A stretch of 64,000 nt of DNA from CAYTSA01 sp964440345. GTDB lineage: Bacteria > Desulfobacterota > Desulfovibrionia > Desulfovibrionales > Desulfovibrionaceae. The notes beneath the pieces are model-generated. The model did no database searches, was not told the origin of the DNA, and saw only the letters and a list, made by a program, of their open reading frames with translations. Of the stretch, positions 17,092 to 26,783 are shown in pieces. Numbering within the stretch: position 1 is the stretch's first letter; each line of letters opens with the position of its first letter. The position numbers and the translations under genes are program-made. The stretch is from assembly GCA_964440345.1 (NCBI GenBank), contig CAYTSA010000008.1:10668-74667 (forward strand). Direction: 5' to 3'.

Positions 17092-18431
17092 AGCAACATC
17101 TATTCCACGTACTTGAGAACCTCGATTTCAAGGAGCTTTTCCGGGGCGCCGCCGCCGGCTTCGCCGTGCGCATTGTGGGCACGGCGTGCGGATACCTGCT
17201 TACCCTGGCCATTACGCGCATCTACGGCGTGGAGGTCATGGGCCAATACGCCTTTGCCATGTCCGTGCTCATGATCGTCAGCCTGCCGGCAGTGCTGGGC
17301 TTCGACTCCTCCCTGGTTAAGTTCGTCTCCCAGGCTGTGGCCAAGGGCCGTAGCGGCGAGGCCCGGACGATATACCGCATGGGTTTGCTGGCGGTGTTGC
17401 CCACAGCCGCCGCCGTAGCCTTGGCTCTTTGGCTGTGGGGCTGCACTTTGCTGGGAGGGCGGCTGAGCCCGGAAGCGGTGTTGTGGCTGGCCGCCATCAT
17501 GACGCCCTACGCCTTGTACAAGGTGAACGCCGCCTGGTTGCAAGGAATGAAAAAGATGGCCAAGCAGTCCGCCCTGTACAACACCACGCCACAACTTTTT
17601 GCCTTGCTGCTGCTGTGGCCTGCGGCGCAGGCAGGTTTTGGGGGCATGTCCCCCCTGGCGGCCATGGGCGGCTCCCTGCTGCTGTCCGCAGTCCTGAGCG
17701 AATGGTGGCGGCGGCAATCACTCATGGAGATGGACGCGCCAAAGTCTGTGGATATTTCCATGCGCGGCGTGCTCAGCCAGTCCCTCTCCATGATGCTGGC
17801 TGGCTCGTTGCTGTTCATGTTCGGCTGGATCGACCTGTTCATGATAGGTCTTATGAACGACAAGGAAAGCGTGGGCCTCTACAACGTGGCGCTCAAGTTG
17901 GCCATGCTCATCAATTTCACCATGGTTTCGGTAAGCGCCATTGCCGCCCCAAAATTTGCGGAACTAAGCCAGGACAGGGACAATACTCGATTCGCCGTGC
18001 TTGTCCGGCGGGCTTCCAAGCTCATCTTTATGTCAGCGTTTCCGGTGTTTCTGGTCCTGACCATTTTTTCCGGCTTCGCCCTCAGCATCTTCGGGCCGGA
18101 ATTCCGGGCCGCCCAGCCCGTCCTCATCGTCCTGTGTTGCGGCCAGTTGGTCAATATCTGCTGCGGATCAGTCGGCGCACTGTTACGCATGACCGGCCAT
18201 CACGTCATATTCCAGAACATACTCATCGCCGCCACCTTGCTGAACATCGTGCTGAATCTGATACTCATCCCCATACTGGGCGAGCTGGGAGCAGCCATTG
18301 CCAGCGCCGCCGGATACGCCTGCTGGAACCTGCTTTCCGTGGGGTTTGCAAGACGCTTCTACGGCTTCTATACAATCTATTTGCCTGGGTTGGAAAGAAT
18401 ATTTGGCAATATACGGCCAAATAAGATATGA
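17088..18431 (+). CDS. Wzx-type polysaccharide flippase (MVF/MATE-like)
   Basis: A 447-aa multi-pass inner-membrane protein expected to flip undecaprenyl-linked repeat units. It has about a dozen hydrophobic helices and the family start FAVRIVGTACGYLLTLAITRIYG and VMGQYAFAMSVLMIVSLPAV. A charged mid-protein segment, MEMDAPKSVDISMRG, links the halves. ATGA overlap with the Wzz-like gene upstream. Confidence 0.88.
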   Translation: MKQHLFHVLENLDFKELFRGAAAGFAVRIVGTACGYLLTLAITRIYGVEVMGQYAFAMSVLMIVSLPAVLGFDSSLVKFVSQAVAKGRSGEARTIYRMGLLAVLPTAAAVALALWLWGCTLLGGRLSPEAVLWLAAIMTPYALYKVNAAWLQGMKKMAKQSALYNTTPQLFALLLLWPAAQAGFGGMSPLAAMGGSLLLSAVLSEWWRRQSLMEMDAPKSVDISMRGVLSQSLSMMLAGSLLFMFGWIDLFMIGLMNDKESVGLYNVALKLAMLINFTMVSVSAIAAPKFAELSQDRDNTRFAVLVRRASKLIFMSAFPVFLVLTIFSGFALSIFGPEFRAAQPVLIVLCCGQLVNICCGSVGALLRMTGHHVIFQNILIAATLLNIVLNLILIPILGELGAAIASAAGYACWNLLSVGFARRFYGFYTIYLPGLERIFGNIRPNKI

Positions 18432-18500
18432 TACACAGGTTTTTTGCCAACGTCTGCGTAACTCCACACGCGCCTCAAAACTCCAACAACGCAAAACATC

Positions 18501-20120
18501 ATGACACAGAAAATTGCCATCATCGGCTTTGACGGAGCCACCTTCGACGTTATTACGCCACTGGCCAAACGCGGCCTCATGCCCAACTTTAAGCGATTTA
18601 TGGAAGAGGGGGCCCACGGCCCCCTTGTTTCCACATTGCCCCCTCTTAGCCCAGTGGCCTGGACTTCCATGATAACCGGAGTCAATCCAGCCAAACATGG
18701 CGTTTTTGACTTCATCGTGACCAAACGCCATGAGAACGAGCGGCGCATCCACTTCAACAGCGGCGGCGACCGCAAGATTGCCCCCATCTGGAGCCATATT
18801 GGCGAATACAAAATGAAATCCGTGGCGCTGAACGTTCCCATGACTTACCCGCCGGACAAGATTCCCGGCGTGATCGTCTCCGGCATGGACGCGCCAAGCG
18901 TGGATTCCGACTTTGTCCACCCGCCAGAGGCCAAGGAAAAGCTGCTACAGGCAGCTCCTGAATACGTCATTGAAATGCACATGGACCGCCGCTACCTGAA
19001 ACGCCAGGACCTTTACCTGAAAGACCTCTTCGCCTCTGAAGAAGCCAAACTGAAAGCCAGCCTGCACTTTGCAAACACCGAAGACTGGTCTTTCTACATG
19101 ACAGTGTTCACCGGTCTGGACCGTACGCAACACATGTTCATGGACGTTTTCGACTTTACAGCGCCAGCGCAGGAACTGGCCAAGAACCCCGTGCTGGCTA
19201 CATACATGAAAATGGACGAATACCTCGGCCGGCTGATGGAGCAGCTGGGCGACGGCATCAACGTGCTGGTGGTTTCAGACCACGGTTTCGGTCCTGTCCG
19301 CAACTTATTCTCCTTGAACAAATGGCTCATCCAGAACGGCTACATGAAGCTGGCCAAAGAGCAGGACCGGCAGAAAAAGTTTTTACAGGACAACATGGGC
19401 AAAATACGCCGCAAAATACAACGCATGCTTTCCCCGGGCGGACCGGTTGAGTCAAGCATGTTCGGCGAGCTGGAAGGACGCTCCGTCTTGCGCAACGTAG
19501 ACTGGGAGAACACCCAGGCTTTCAGCTTTGGCTCCGCGCCGTCCATCTATATCAACCGCGAGGCAGTGCCAGACCCCGCCGAGCGCGTCCGGCTCATCGA
19601 GCGGATGACGACGGGGCTGCGACAAATCAAGGATCCAATGACCGGCGAATACATCTTCCGCCAAGTAGAGCCCGCGGACACAGCCTATGAGGGCCCGCTT
19701 CTTGAGCAAGGACCGGACATTGTGGCTGAGCACGCTGCAGGCTGGCAATATGAACAGATGATGCTTTTCGGGTCTGAGCGGGTAAGCGGCCAGGGCGACC
19801 CCATCTCCCGCCAGCCTGGCTCCTCTGGCAATCACGTGCGCGAAGGAATACTGTTGGCAAAAGGTCCGCTCGTAAAACAGGGCGCCCTGCTCACTGCCAA
19901 TATCATGGACATAGCCCCCACCGCCTACTACTGTCTGGGCATGGAAATTCCCGGCAACCTGGACGGCAAGCTGCTTACCGAAATGCTGGACCCGGCCAGA
20001 CTGCAGTCTGCCCCGCCGGCATACGGTCCGGACCTGCCCATAAGCGGCCAGGAGGGCGACTATTCCGACAGCGAGAAACAGGCCATTGAGGAACGCCTGA
20101 AGAACCTGGGCTACATGTAA
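18501..20120 (+). CDS. Alkaline-phosphatase-superfamily phosphodiesterase/phosphotransferase
   Basis: A 539-aa type I phosphodiesterase/nucleotide pyrophosphatase relative. The N-terminal metal/nucleophile motif is IGFDGATFDVI (D and T), followed by LPPLSPVAWTSMITGVNPAKHGVFDF; further metal ligands are in VLVVSDHGFGP and SSGNHVREGILLAKG. There is no signal peptide, so it is probably cytoplasmic or peripheral. Relatives occur in exopolysaccharide and lipid loci, where substrates are mostly unknown. It is followed after 2 nt by an acyltransferase-like gene, suggesting a joint lipid- or phosphate-decoration step. No clear ribosome site precedes the ATG. Confidence 0.83.
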   Translation: MTQKIAIIGFDGATFDVITPLAKRGLMPNFKRFMEEGAHGPLVSTLPPLSPVAWTSMITGVNPAKHGVFDFIVTKRHENERRIHFNSGGDRKIAPIWSHIGEYKMKSVALNVPMTYPPDKIPGVIVSGMDAPSVDSDFVHPPEAKEKLLQAAPEYVIEMHMDRRYLKRQDLYLKDLFASEEAKLKASLHFANTEDWSFYMTVFTGLDRTQHMFMDVFDFTAPAQELAKNPVLATYMKMDEYLGRLMEQLGDGINVLVVSDHGFGPVRNLFSLNKWLIQNGYMKLAKEQDRQKKFLQDNMGKIRRKIQRMLSPGGPVESSMFGELEGRSVLRNVDWENTQAFSFGSAPSIYINREAVPDPAERVRLIERMTTGLRQIKDPMTGEYIFRQVEPADTAYEGPLLEQGPDIVAEHAAGWQYEQMMLFGSERVSGQGDPISRQPGSSGNHVREGILLAKGPLVKQGALLTANIMDIAPTAYYCLGMEIPGNLDGKLLTEMLDPARLQSAPPAYGPDLPISGQEGDYSDSEKQAIEERLKNLGYM

Positions 20121-20122
20121 TC

Positions 20123-21076
20123 ATGAAAGACAGACTGACCGAAACAGCCAAGTCGGCGTTCCTGGCCGTGGCCAAGAGAGTGTTCCCCCAAGCCCCGCAT
20201 GCGGCGCTGCATCGGCTGGGCGACCTTGTCGGCCCCATCATGATAGGCGAAAAGGGCCGCATCATCAGAGAAGAGCTGGGCGCGCTGTTGCCGGAGCTTT
20301 CCAGCCAGGACCTGGACGACGCGCTATACAAAGCCATGCGCAACTTCCGTAAGGATCTGTTCGAGATATGGTCCTTCCCCGGCCTGACCCAGGAAAAAGT
20401 GAACCGCTTGTGCATTCTGGAAGGCCGGGAACATCTGGACAAGGCCCTGGAAAAAGGCAAAGGCGCCATTATCTGCCTGACCCATTTCGGCTCCTGGAAA
20501 ATCGTCCTGCCAGCCCTTGCCTTCAACGGCTACTCCGTGCACCAGGTGGCGGCCGATCCCATGACCTTTGTGCGCGACGGGGAAAGCCCGGCCCACAACC
20601 AGATCATGTCATTTGAACGGCAATGTGAGGCCAGCTTGCCTGTGCAGTTCATCTACGTAAACGACAAAGCAGTCCACAAACCGCTGTACAAGGCCCTGCA
20701 GAAGAATGAAATTGTCGTTGTCGCCCTGGACGGCGTCCTGGGCCGGGAACGGCTGTTTTGCGACTTTCTGGCCGGCAGTCTGGGACTTTCCACCGGACCC
20801 GCGTCCTTGGCGCACCGTACGGGGTCGGCCTTGTTGCCGGAATTCGCCATCCGGGGCAGTGACAACAGGCACAGGGTGACCATGCACCCGCCCCTGGACG
20901 TTTCCACAGAGCTGGACAGGGAAACCTTCATCCGCCAGTGGTGCGAACGCTTTGCCCGGCTTTTTGCCGCTCAGGTGCGCCAGCATCCAGACCATTACGC
21001 CAGGTTCCTGTTCACCTTGCGCAAATACCCGGTGGAAGGCATAGGGTCGGTCATCCGCGCAAAGGAAGCAGCGTGA
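20123..21076 (+). CDS. LpxL/HtrB-like acyltransferase homologue with altered catalytic motif
   Basis: A 317-aa protein with the lysophospholipid/lipid A acyltransferase layout: GREHLDKALEKGKGAIICLTH leads into the catalytic block, then VVVALDGVLGRE and a late ...ALLPEFAIRGSD stretch. In the family the catalytic HX4D/E must end in an acid; here it is H121-FGSW-K126, with lysine in the acid position (codons CAT TTC GGC TCC TGG AAA). It may be inactive, use another base, or catalyse a different transfer. There is no clear N-terminal membrane helix, unlike LpxL. It overlaps the next gene's GTG by 4 nt. Confidence 0.8.
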   Translation: MKDRLTETAKSAFLAVAKRVFPQAPHAALHRLGDLVGPIMIGEKGRIIREELGALLPELSSQDLDDALYKAMRNFRKDLFEIWSFPGLTQEKVNRLCILEGREHLDKALEKGKGAIICLTHFGSWKIVLPALAFNGYSVHQVAADPMTFVRDGESPAHNQIMSFERQCEASLPVQFIYVNDKAVHKPLYKALQKNEIVVVALDGVLGRERLFCDFLAGSLGLSTGPASLAHRTGSALLPEFAIRGSDNRHRVTMHPPLDVSTELDRETFIRQWCERFARLFAAQVRQHPDHYARFLFTLRKYPVEGIGSVIRAKEAA

Positions 21077-22434
21077 AGATATTGCTTGTCCAATCCTGGC
21101 TCGGTCCCAATCAGGACTACCCAGTCTACCCTTTAGGGCTGGCTTACCTGGGCACAGCCCTGAGGAACGCTGGCAGGGAAGTACGCATTTTCGACCCCAA
21201 CGTGAGCGGCGCGCCCCTGGAAGAACTGAAGGCAAAAATACGGCGTTTCGGGCCGGACGTTATCGGCCTCTCCCTGCGCAACCTGGACAACCAGGTGCGC
21301 ATCGACTTCGTGTATTATTACAATTTTTTCCAGGAGCTGCTGGCCACAGCCTGGCAAAGCGCTCCAGACGCGCTCCGTATTGTAGGCGGCGCCGGGTTCT
21401 CCATGTTCGCCAAGCAGATCATGCAAGACAACCCCGCCATAGACATGGGCGTATTTCTGGAAGCTGAGGATTCTTTTCCCCAACTGCTCAATAATCTTTC
21501 CGCGCCGGAACAGGTAAAGGGAGTCTACTACAGGCGCGACGGCGAGATTCGCTTTACTGGCGAGGCGCCTGTCCCGGACTTTGCCGCTCTGCCCTATCCA
21601 CAACGGGATTTCAATGACCTGACGCAGTATAAAAAACATTTTTCCGCTTTCGGCGTGCAGACCAAGCGCGGCTGCCCTTTGCGCTGCGCCTACTGCAACT
21701 ACCCCTTCCTCAGCGGCAAGCGCTGGCGCATGCGCAGCCCGGAACACATTGGCGAAGAGCTGGAATACCTCCAGTCCCTGGGCGTCTCCTCCTTTGTCTT
21801 TGCCGACTCCATTGTCAACTTGCCCTATGACTACTCCGCCGCCATTTTCAATGAAATGATCTCCCGCAAGGTGAACCTGGAGTGGGTTGGCTACATGCAT
21901 CTACAAGGAATGACAAAGGAATACATGCTCCTGGCCAAGAAGGCCGGCTGCAAAGTCATGGTCTTTTCGCCGGACGCCGTTTCAGCCCAAGCCTTGCAAG
22001 CCTTGCAAAAAGACATTGATCCGGAAGAGGTCAAAAGAATCTACGCCCTGGCCTGCAAGGACCCGGACCTGCGAGACATATATTTCCATTTCAGTTTTTT
22101 CATCAACCCGCCCGGGGAGACCTTCTCTGGACTGGCCAAGACGCTTTGGCGCTATGCTGAAGCCAAGCGGCGCGTTTTTAACCGACGCATCATTGTTTTC
22201 ATCAACTGGATTCGGGTCGAGCCCCACTCCGAGGTGTACAAAACCGCCCTGGAACAAGGCGTCTTTACAGAACAGACAAACCTGCTGCCTGCTTCTGCAG
22301 ACCAAGCCAGCCAATGCTTCTACTCCAACCCGTCGCTACGCTTTATGGACGGACCCATTCAGTCACTGCTCAAAACGCCCGGCCGCCTGAAAAGCGTGCT
22401 GAGAAAAATCAAACCTGCTCCACCAGGAGCCTGA
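21073..22434 (+). CDS. B12-binding radical SAM enzyme
   Basis: A 453-aa protein. Residues 1-~150 are a cobalamin-binding domain (ILLVQSWLGPNQDYPVYPLG then FGPDVIGLSLRNLDNQ). The radical SAM cluster motif is C201-PLR-C-AY-C, giving CxxxCxxC at 201/205/208. The GTG at 21073 overlaps the preceding stop; the longer upstream reading is the wrong frame of the acyltransferase. Relatives methylate unactivated carbons or build unusual ring and lipid structures. It is embedded in the polysaccharide operon, so a sugar, lipid carrier or fatty acyl group is a plausible but unproven substrate. Confidence 0.88.
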   Translation: MKILLVQSWLGPNQDYPVYPLGLAYLGTALRNAGREVRIFDPNVSGAPLEELKAKIRRFGPDVIGLSLRNLDNQVRIDFVYYYNFFQELLATAWQSAPDALRIVGGAGFSMFAKQIMQDNPAIDMGVFLEAEDSFPQLLNNLSAPEQVKGVYYRRDGEIRFTGEAPVPDFAALPYPQRDFNDLTQYKKHFSAFGVQTKRGCPLRCAYCNYPFLSGKRWRMRSPEHIGEELEYLQSLGVSSFVFADSIVNLPYDYSAAIFNEMISRKVNLEWVGYMHLQGMTKEYMLLAKKAGCKVMVFSPDAVSAQALQALQKDIDPEEVKRIYALACKDPDLRDIYFHFSFFINPPGETFSGLAKTLWRYAEAKRRVFNRRIIVFINWIRVEPHSEVYKTALEQGVFTEQTNLLPASADQASQCFYSNPSLRFMDGPIQSLLKTPGRLKSVLRKIKPAPPGA

Positions 22435-22446
22435 CGGCAAGAAAGC

Positions 22447-23952
22447 ATGGTTCGCGCACAGCCGCACATACTACGATTTGCATCCTTGATACGATGCTGT
22501 GCGTGCGCCTTGTGCGTCGCGCTTGTGTGCGCAGACGCAGCGCACGCTGCAGAAGAAAACCTGTCCGTGCTGCTTCCGGTAAAGGGCGAGCGTGCTTACT
22601 ACTCGCCGGCCGTGCCCCCGTTTCCCGCCGGGGCTCAGGTCCCTTCTTCGAACAAAGCGTTTCCGGAAACAGTGCTGCAGGCCAAACAGGGTCGCGTCGC
22701 CGTCTCTTTGGGCCGAGCCCCGGTCATTGTCGAAGACGTTGCGGCCAGGGCCTCCAGCGGAGAGGGACCGTCGCCCATGGGTTTGCACCCCCCGCACACC
22801 TACGCCAAACCTCCCAGCAGCCGCCGTCAGTTGCCGCCGCCCAGCCGCCTTGGCTACATGTACGACGACGCCGTTGCGCTCAACGCAGGTTGGGGCCGTC
22901 CGGAATACTACGTCCGCTGGGGTCTGGTGCAACCCACAGACGAAGACGTAGCGCGCAACCGGTTTGACTGGTCCAGCACCGACTACGTAATACAGAGCGC
23001 TCCTGCAGACATGGAACTGCTGGTCAACGTTGGCGGCGTCATCTCCCGGCTGAAGGACGGCCGGCGGGCCGGCCCCACCGCCACGGGAAGCCCTGGCCAG
23101 CAGTTGGATTTCGAATTTGCCAAAGAGGAATACGAAGAACGGTTCGCCCAGTTCGTCCAGGCAACAGTGGAGCGCTATGACGGCGACGGCGTAGCGGACA
23201 TGCCGGGCCTGCAAAACCCCGTCACCCATTGGCAGGTCCTGAACGAGCCTGATTTTTACGGCTCTGACGCAGAGGGCTATGGGCGCTTGCTGGCCCTGGC
23301 CTCCCTGGGAATACGCCGGGCCTGCCCGGAGTGCCGCATAGCCTGCGGCGGGGTCTCCCGGTTTCTGGAACAACGCGTTTTCGATGATTTTTACGTACCG
23401 GCCCTCAAGCAGTTGGAGCCAGGCGATATTGATATTTTCGACGCCCACCTGCTCACCCAGGCCGGGGTGTGGGAAAAGGATATTCTAAAACGCATGGAAC
23501 ACGCCCGCAATACTTTGGACTCGCTCGGATTTCGCAATGTGGAGCTCTGGTCTACAGAAGCTGGAACCTACAGCGGTTCGCCCTTGCATTTTTCCAAGAC
23601 GCGAAACTTTCCTTACCAGAGCGAACAGGTTCAGGCCGCCGATCTGGTCAAACGCTTCGTCAGCCTGTTCGGCCTGGGCGCGCGAAAGGTGTTCTGGTCC
23701 TTTGGCATAGAGGAAGGATTCATTGGCGACGGCACATTTTTCGACAACTTTGGCCTGATCTATGACGGCAAGGGGGATGAGGACCCGGGCCGCGGGGTCC
23801 GCAAGCTGGCTTACTATTCTTTTGCCAGGCTGGCGCAGATACTGAAGGGCGCGGACGTTGCCCGGGCCCGCACGCTGGACCTGGGACCAGGCGTCACGGC
23901 TGTGCAGTTTCTCAAAGGCGGCGGGTCTGTCGTTATACTCTGGGCGGACTGA
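22447..23952 (+). CDS. Secreted clan-A glycoside hydrolase (GH39-like)
   Basis: A 501-aa exported protein. The signal peptide is LRFASLIRCCACALCVALVC with cleavage after AHA. A (beta/alpha)8 hydrolase domain begins near residue 135 (LGYMYDDAVALNAGWGRPEYY). The acid/base is in QVLNEPDFYG (E267) and the likely nucleophile in LWSTEAGTYSG (E371), spacing that fits clan GH-A such as GH39 or GH5. A proline-rich linker (PPSSRRQLPPPSR) precedes it. Such enzymes inside export loci usually trim or release the polymer. The exact family and sugar are not determined. Confidence 0.82.
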   Translation: MVRAQPHILRFASLIRCCACALCVALVCADAAHAAEENLSVLLPVKGERAYYSPAVPPFPAGAQVPSSNKAFPETVLQAKQGRVAVSLGRAPVIVEDVAARASSGEGPSPMGLHPPHTYAKPPSSRRQLPPPSRLGYMYDDAVALNAGWGRPEYYVRWGLVQPTDEDVARNRFDWSSTDYVIQSAPADMELLVNVGGVISRLKDGRRAGPTATGSPGQQLDFEFAKEEYEERFAQFVQATVERYDGDGVADMPGLQNPVTHWQVLNEPDFYGSDAEGYGRLLALASLGIRRACPECRIACGGVSRFLEQRVFDDFYVPALKQLEPGDIDIFDAHLLTQAGVWEKDILKRMEHARNTLDSLGFRNVELWSTEAGTYSGSPLHFSKTRNFPYQSEQVQAADLVKRFVSLFGLGARKVFWSFGIEEGFIGDGTFFDNFGLIYDGKGDEDPGRGVRKLAYYSFARLAQILKGADVARARTLDLGPGVTAVQFLKGGGSVVILWAD

Positions 23953-23962
23953 GGCAGAGACT

Positions 23963-25441
23963 ATGCAAGCCGCTTCAGCGAAGAGACTCGCTCTGCCCCA
24001 CCCCCTGGCCGCCGGCGTCGCCATCTTGCTCCTGGGCCTGGCCACGGCTGCGGCCGCGGTTCCCTTTCCTGCGCACACCGCCCTTGCCGTGCTGGGCGCA
24101 AGCCTGCTGCTCCTGTTCTGGCTCAAACTGCCTGTTATCTACAGCGTCACCCTGCTGGCTTTTCAGACCATTGTCGTCAGCCTTGCCTGGACAGAGGGAA
24201 CAGTCAAATTTACCCTCAAGCCTTACGATATTCTGTGCATTCTGTGCCTGTTCAGCTTTTTTACAGCCCGGGCCATGAACCGCGTCAAGCCATACGCCGC
24301 CAAGCCGGGAGACTTGTTGGCCTTTTGCTTGTTTGCCCTGGGCGTCGCCAGTCTGTGGTGGTCGCACGACGTGGACCGCGGCGTATACGAGCTGCTCCGG
24401 CTGTCCGGCGCCTTGTTTTTCGCTCTGGTCCTCACCCCCGCGGTCATCGATTCCGAGCGCCGGCTCAATCTGCTCATGCATCTGCTCATCATCGCCGGCG
24501 TCGTCAACGGCGCCATCTCCATTTTCGCCTTCTACACCTATCCGGACTTTCTCTCCCAGGTGCTGTACAAAGACCAGACCTACACCATCTCCCTGCTCTT
24601 CAACGACCTGACCGTGCAACAACGCGGGCACGGCTTCACCCATCCGTTGAACACGTCCATATGGCTGGACATGGCTCTGTTCATGGTTGCCGCCAAGTTT
24701 GTGACCATGCCTGCCTCGCCCCAGCTTCTCCGCGGGCGAGCAGGCATAGCGATAACCGGATTATTCATTCTTGCCAGCCACTTAAGCACAATGAGCAAAG
24801 GCTCTGTATTGAGCATGCTGGCTGTGGCCGGGCTGATTATCCTGGCGGTGCGTCATTTGCGGCTGCGGCTCTTTCAGAGCGCGGCGGTCGTCGCGTTGGC
24901 TCTGGTCTGTTGCTTTCTGGCTGTTCACAGTGTGGACCTGGTCAAACACATCAAGGTCATTGGCCAGCAGACGCAGGTAGGCGGGGAGCGCAGCTCCGCC
25001 AACGACCGCGTGGTCTGGTGGGGCCAGGCCCTGGATAAAACCATGGAAACCGACGGCGCGGGCGTGGGCGCTGGGGGCATATTCCAGTATCTGGACCCAT
25101 GGGGCCCACACGCCCACTCCATCTACCTGTCCACCCTGTCAGAATTGGGGTTTCCCGGGCTCATTCTTTTTTTACTGGTCTGCATCGTCTCGCTGGTCCA
25201 CTTCTGCTCCGTCATGCGGCGCTGCAAGAACACCACCAACCAGCTGCTGCTGCTCATGTTCACGGCTAACTGGGTGAACATGCTTGTCTACGGCTTTCTG
25301 GACCTCACCTACTCCGAAGCCACGGTCTGGGCGCCGCTGGGCATGGCCCACGCCGCCTGCATTCTGGTCATGCGGGCGGAAGCCGCCGGCCGGTCCCTCT
25401 TCCCCAAGGCCGCCACACAAGAGACAGGCCGTGCACTATAA
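23963..25441 (+). CDS. O-antigen ligase/polymerase (Wzy_C family)
   Basis: A 492-aa multi-pass protein of about 12 helices. The large periplasmic-loop motif HAHSIYLSTLSELGFPGLIL near residue 378 (starting at H376) and the preceding hydrophobic core SHLSTMSKGSVLSMLAVAG are the Wzy_C/WaaL signature. It would polymerise or ligate repeat units at the inner-membrane periplasmic face. ATG at 23963 with GAGG upstream; 10 bp after the hydrolase stop; overlaps the next gene's likely GTG by 11 nt. Confidence 0.86.
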   Translation: MQAASAKRLALPHPLAAGVAILLLGLATAAAAVPFPAHTALAVLGASLLLLFWLKLPVIYSVTLLAFQTIVVSLAWTEGTVKFTLKPYDILCILCLFSFFTARAMNRVKPYAAKPGDLLAFCLFALGVASLWWSHDVDRGVYELLRLSGALFFALVLTPAVIDSERRLNLLMHLLIIAGVVNGAISIFAFYTYPDFLSQVLYKDQTYTISLLFNDLTVQQRGHGFTHPLNTSIWLDMALFMVAAKFVTMPASPQLLRGRAGIAITGLFILASHLSTMSKGSVLSMLAVAGLIILAVRHLRLRLFQSAAVVALALVCCFLAVHSVDLVKHIKVIGQQTQVGGERSSANDRVVWWGQALDKTMETDGAGVGAGGIFQYLDPWGPHAHSIYLSTLSELGFPGLILFLLVCIVSLVHFCSVMRRCKNTTNQLLLLMFTANWVNMLVYGFLDLTYSEATVWAPLGMAHAACILVMRAEAAGRSLFPKAATQETGRAL

Positions 25442-26642
25442 ATTCGTAAAACCCCGCACCCGACGCATCATGTTCTGCATCGACGCAGCCGGTTTCTGCG
25501 TCTGGACGCTGCTGCGGCTTTTCCAGCCCTGGACCTGGTTCCGCTCCCGGAAAATACCTGAAAACCCCAAAAGACTGCTCCTCATCCGGGCAGACTACAT
25601 TGGCGACGTTCTGCTGGCCACGCACACCTTCCGGGCCATCAGGCAGAGGTTTCCGCATACGGAAATAACTCTGCTCACCTCCACCAGGGGGGCGACCCTG
25701 GTGCAGGGCAATCCGTACATAGACCGCGTCATGGCCTGGGACCCTCCCTGGTTCTTCCCGGACAAGCGCAAGACGGCCTGGCCGGAATGCAAACGCATCA
25801 TCAAGGAGCTGCAAGCATGCTCCTATGACCTGGGAGCTGACTTTCGCGGCGACCTGCGCAATATCGCCGTGCTGCTCGTTGCCGCGGGCGTGCGCTTCAG
25901 AGTCAGCTTTGCGGCGTCAGGGGGGTTTTACCTGCTCCACAAGGTTGTTCCCTACGCTAATGACCTGCACGAAGCCGCACACCACACCCGCGTGGCCCAG
26001 GCCCTGGGAGCCGACGTGCAGCTCCACGACTCTCCACAGGTGTATGTGGACCAGGAGGAACGCGCAGCTGTGGACAATTTTATGCAGCGCCACGGTCTGG
26101 AAGCCGGCAAGTGCGCGGTGATAGCCCCGGGCGCCCGCAAAAAAGTGCGGCTGTGGCCGCCAGAAAGATATGCAGAGCTTGGCAGACGGCTGCAAAAATC
26201 GTATGGCCTGCGGGTTATTCTGGCCGGCCCGCCTGAAGAAAGGCCCCTGCTGCAACATGTCGCAGACATGATGGGCGGAGAAGCGGCCTTTAGCTGCGAC
26301 GGCGTGGCGGACCTGCGCCAGCTTTACGAACTGTTCACGCGCTGCCGCCTATACGTCGGCGTCAGCTCTGGCCCGGCCCACCTGGCTGCTGCGGCTGGAG
26401 TGCCGCAAGTTCTGCTTTTCGGGCCAGAACTGCAAAGCCAGTGGAAGCCGCTCGGCGTTGCACACCGCATCATCCAGCACCTTTTCCCATGCAAGCCGTG
26501 CACCCAAAACGACTGCCCCAGGCTGGAGGACAACTGCATCAAGGCCATTCGCACGGACGAGGTTCTGGAGGCCGTGGACGAGCTGCTACGCGCCAGCAGC
26601 CCGCATGCTGAAACACATGGCGACTGCCATGAAACTGCATAA
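25431..26642 (+). CDS. Family 9 glycosyltransferase (heptosyltransferase-like)
   Basis: A 403-aa GT-B enzyme. N-terminal KRLLLIRADYIGDVLLATH and C-terminal GVSSGPAHLAAAAGVPQVLLFG are the GT9 donor/acceptor motifs; CAVIAPGARKKVRLWPPERYA matches the nucleotide-sugar region. Transfers a sugar (typically heptose) from an ADP- or nucleotide-linked donor. The GTG at 25431 is chosen for overlap with the ligase end; ATG at 25470 is a second option. A truncated radical SAM start overlaps its 3' end. Confidence 0.86.
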   Translation: MHYKFVKPRTRRIMFCIDAAGFCVWTLLRLFQPWTWFRSRKIPENPKRLLLIRADYIGDVLLATHTFRAIRQRFPHTEITLLTSTRGATLVQGNPYIDRVMAWDPPWFFPDKRKTAWPECKRIIKELQACSYDLGADFRGDLRNIAVLLVAAGVRFRVSFAASGGFYLLHKVVPYANDLHEAAHHTRVAQALGADVQLHDSPQVYVDQEERAAVDNFMQRHGLEAGKCAVIAPGARKKVRLWPPERYAELGRRLQKSYGLRVILAGPPEERPLLQHVADMMGGEAAFSCDGVADLRQLYELFTRCRLYVGVSSGPAHLAAAAGVPQVLLFGPELQSQWKPLGVAHRIIQHLFPCKPCTQNDCPRLEDNCIKAIRTDEVLEAVDELLRASSPHAETHGDCHETA

Positions 26643-26745
26643 ACTGCCGGCGTATTCACGCATATTCACGCATTGGAAACTGCTCGGCTCCGGTCGCGTT
26701 CCCTACCCGCCGGAACATATTTCCATAGAGGCGACAAACGCGTGC
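26629..26745 (+). pseudogene. Truncated radical SAM (SPASM-type) gene, first 39 codons
   Basis: The ATG at 26629 overlaps the GT9 stop and opens MKLHKLPAYSRIFTHW, going on to PPEHISIEATNAC. PEHxSIEATNAC is the typical lead-in to a radical SAM CxxxCxxC cluster. After the first cysteine (26743-26745) the resemblance ends and the frame continues as meaningless antisense of the sulfotransferase gene. This looks like the 5' stump of a gene whose remainder was replaced or deleted. The reading frame runs on to 26910 without meaning. Confidence 0.6.
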
Positions 26746-26783
26746 AGGGAGCTTTCGGAGGGGCTGAAGACTCGCTTTGCCCC

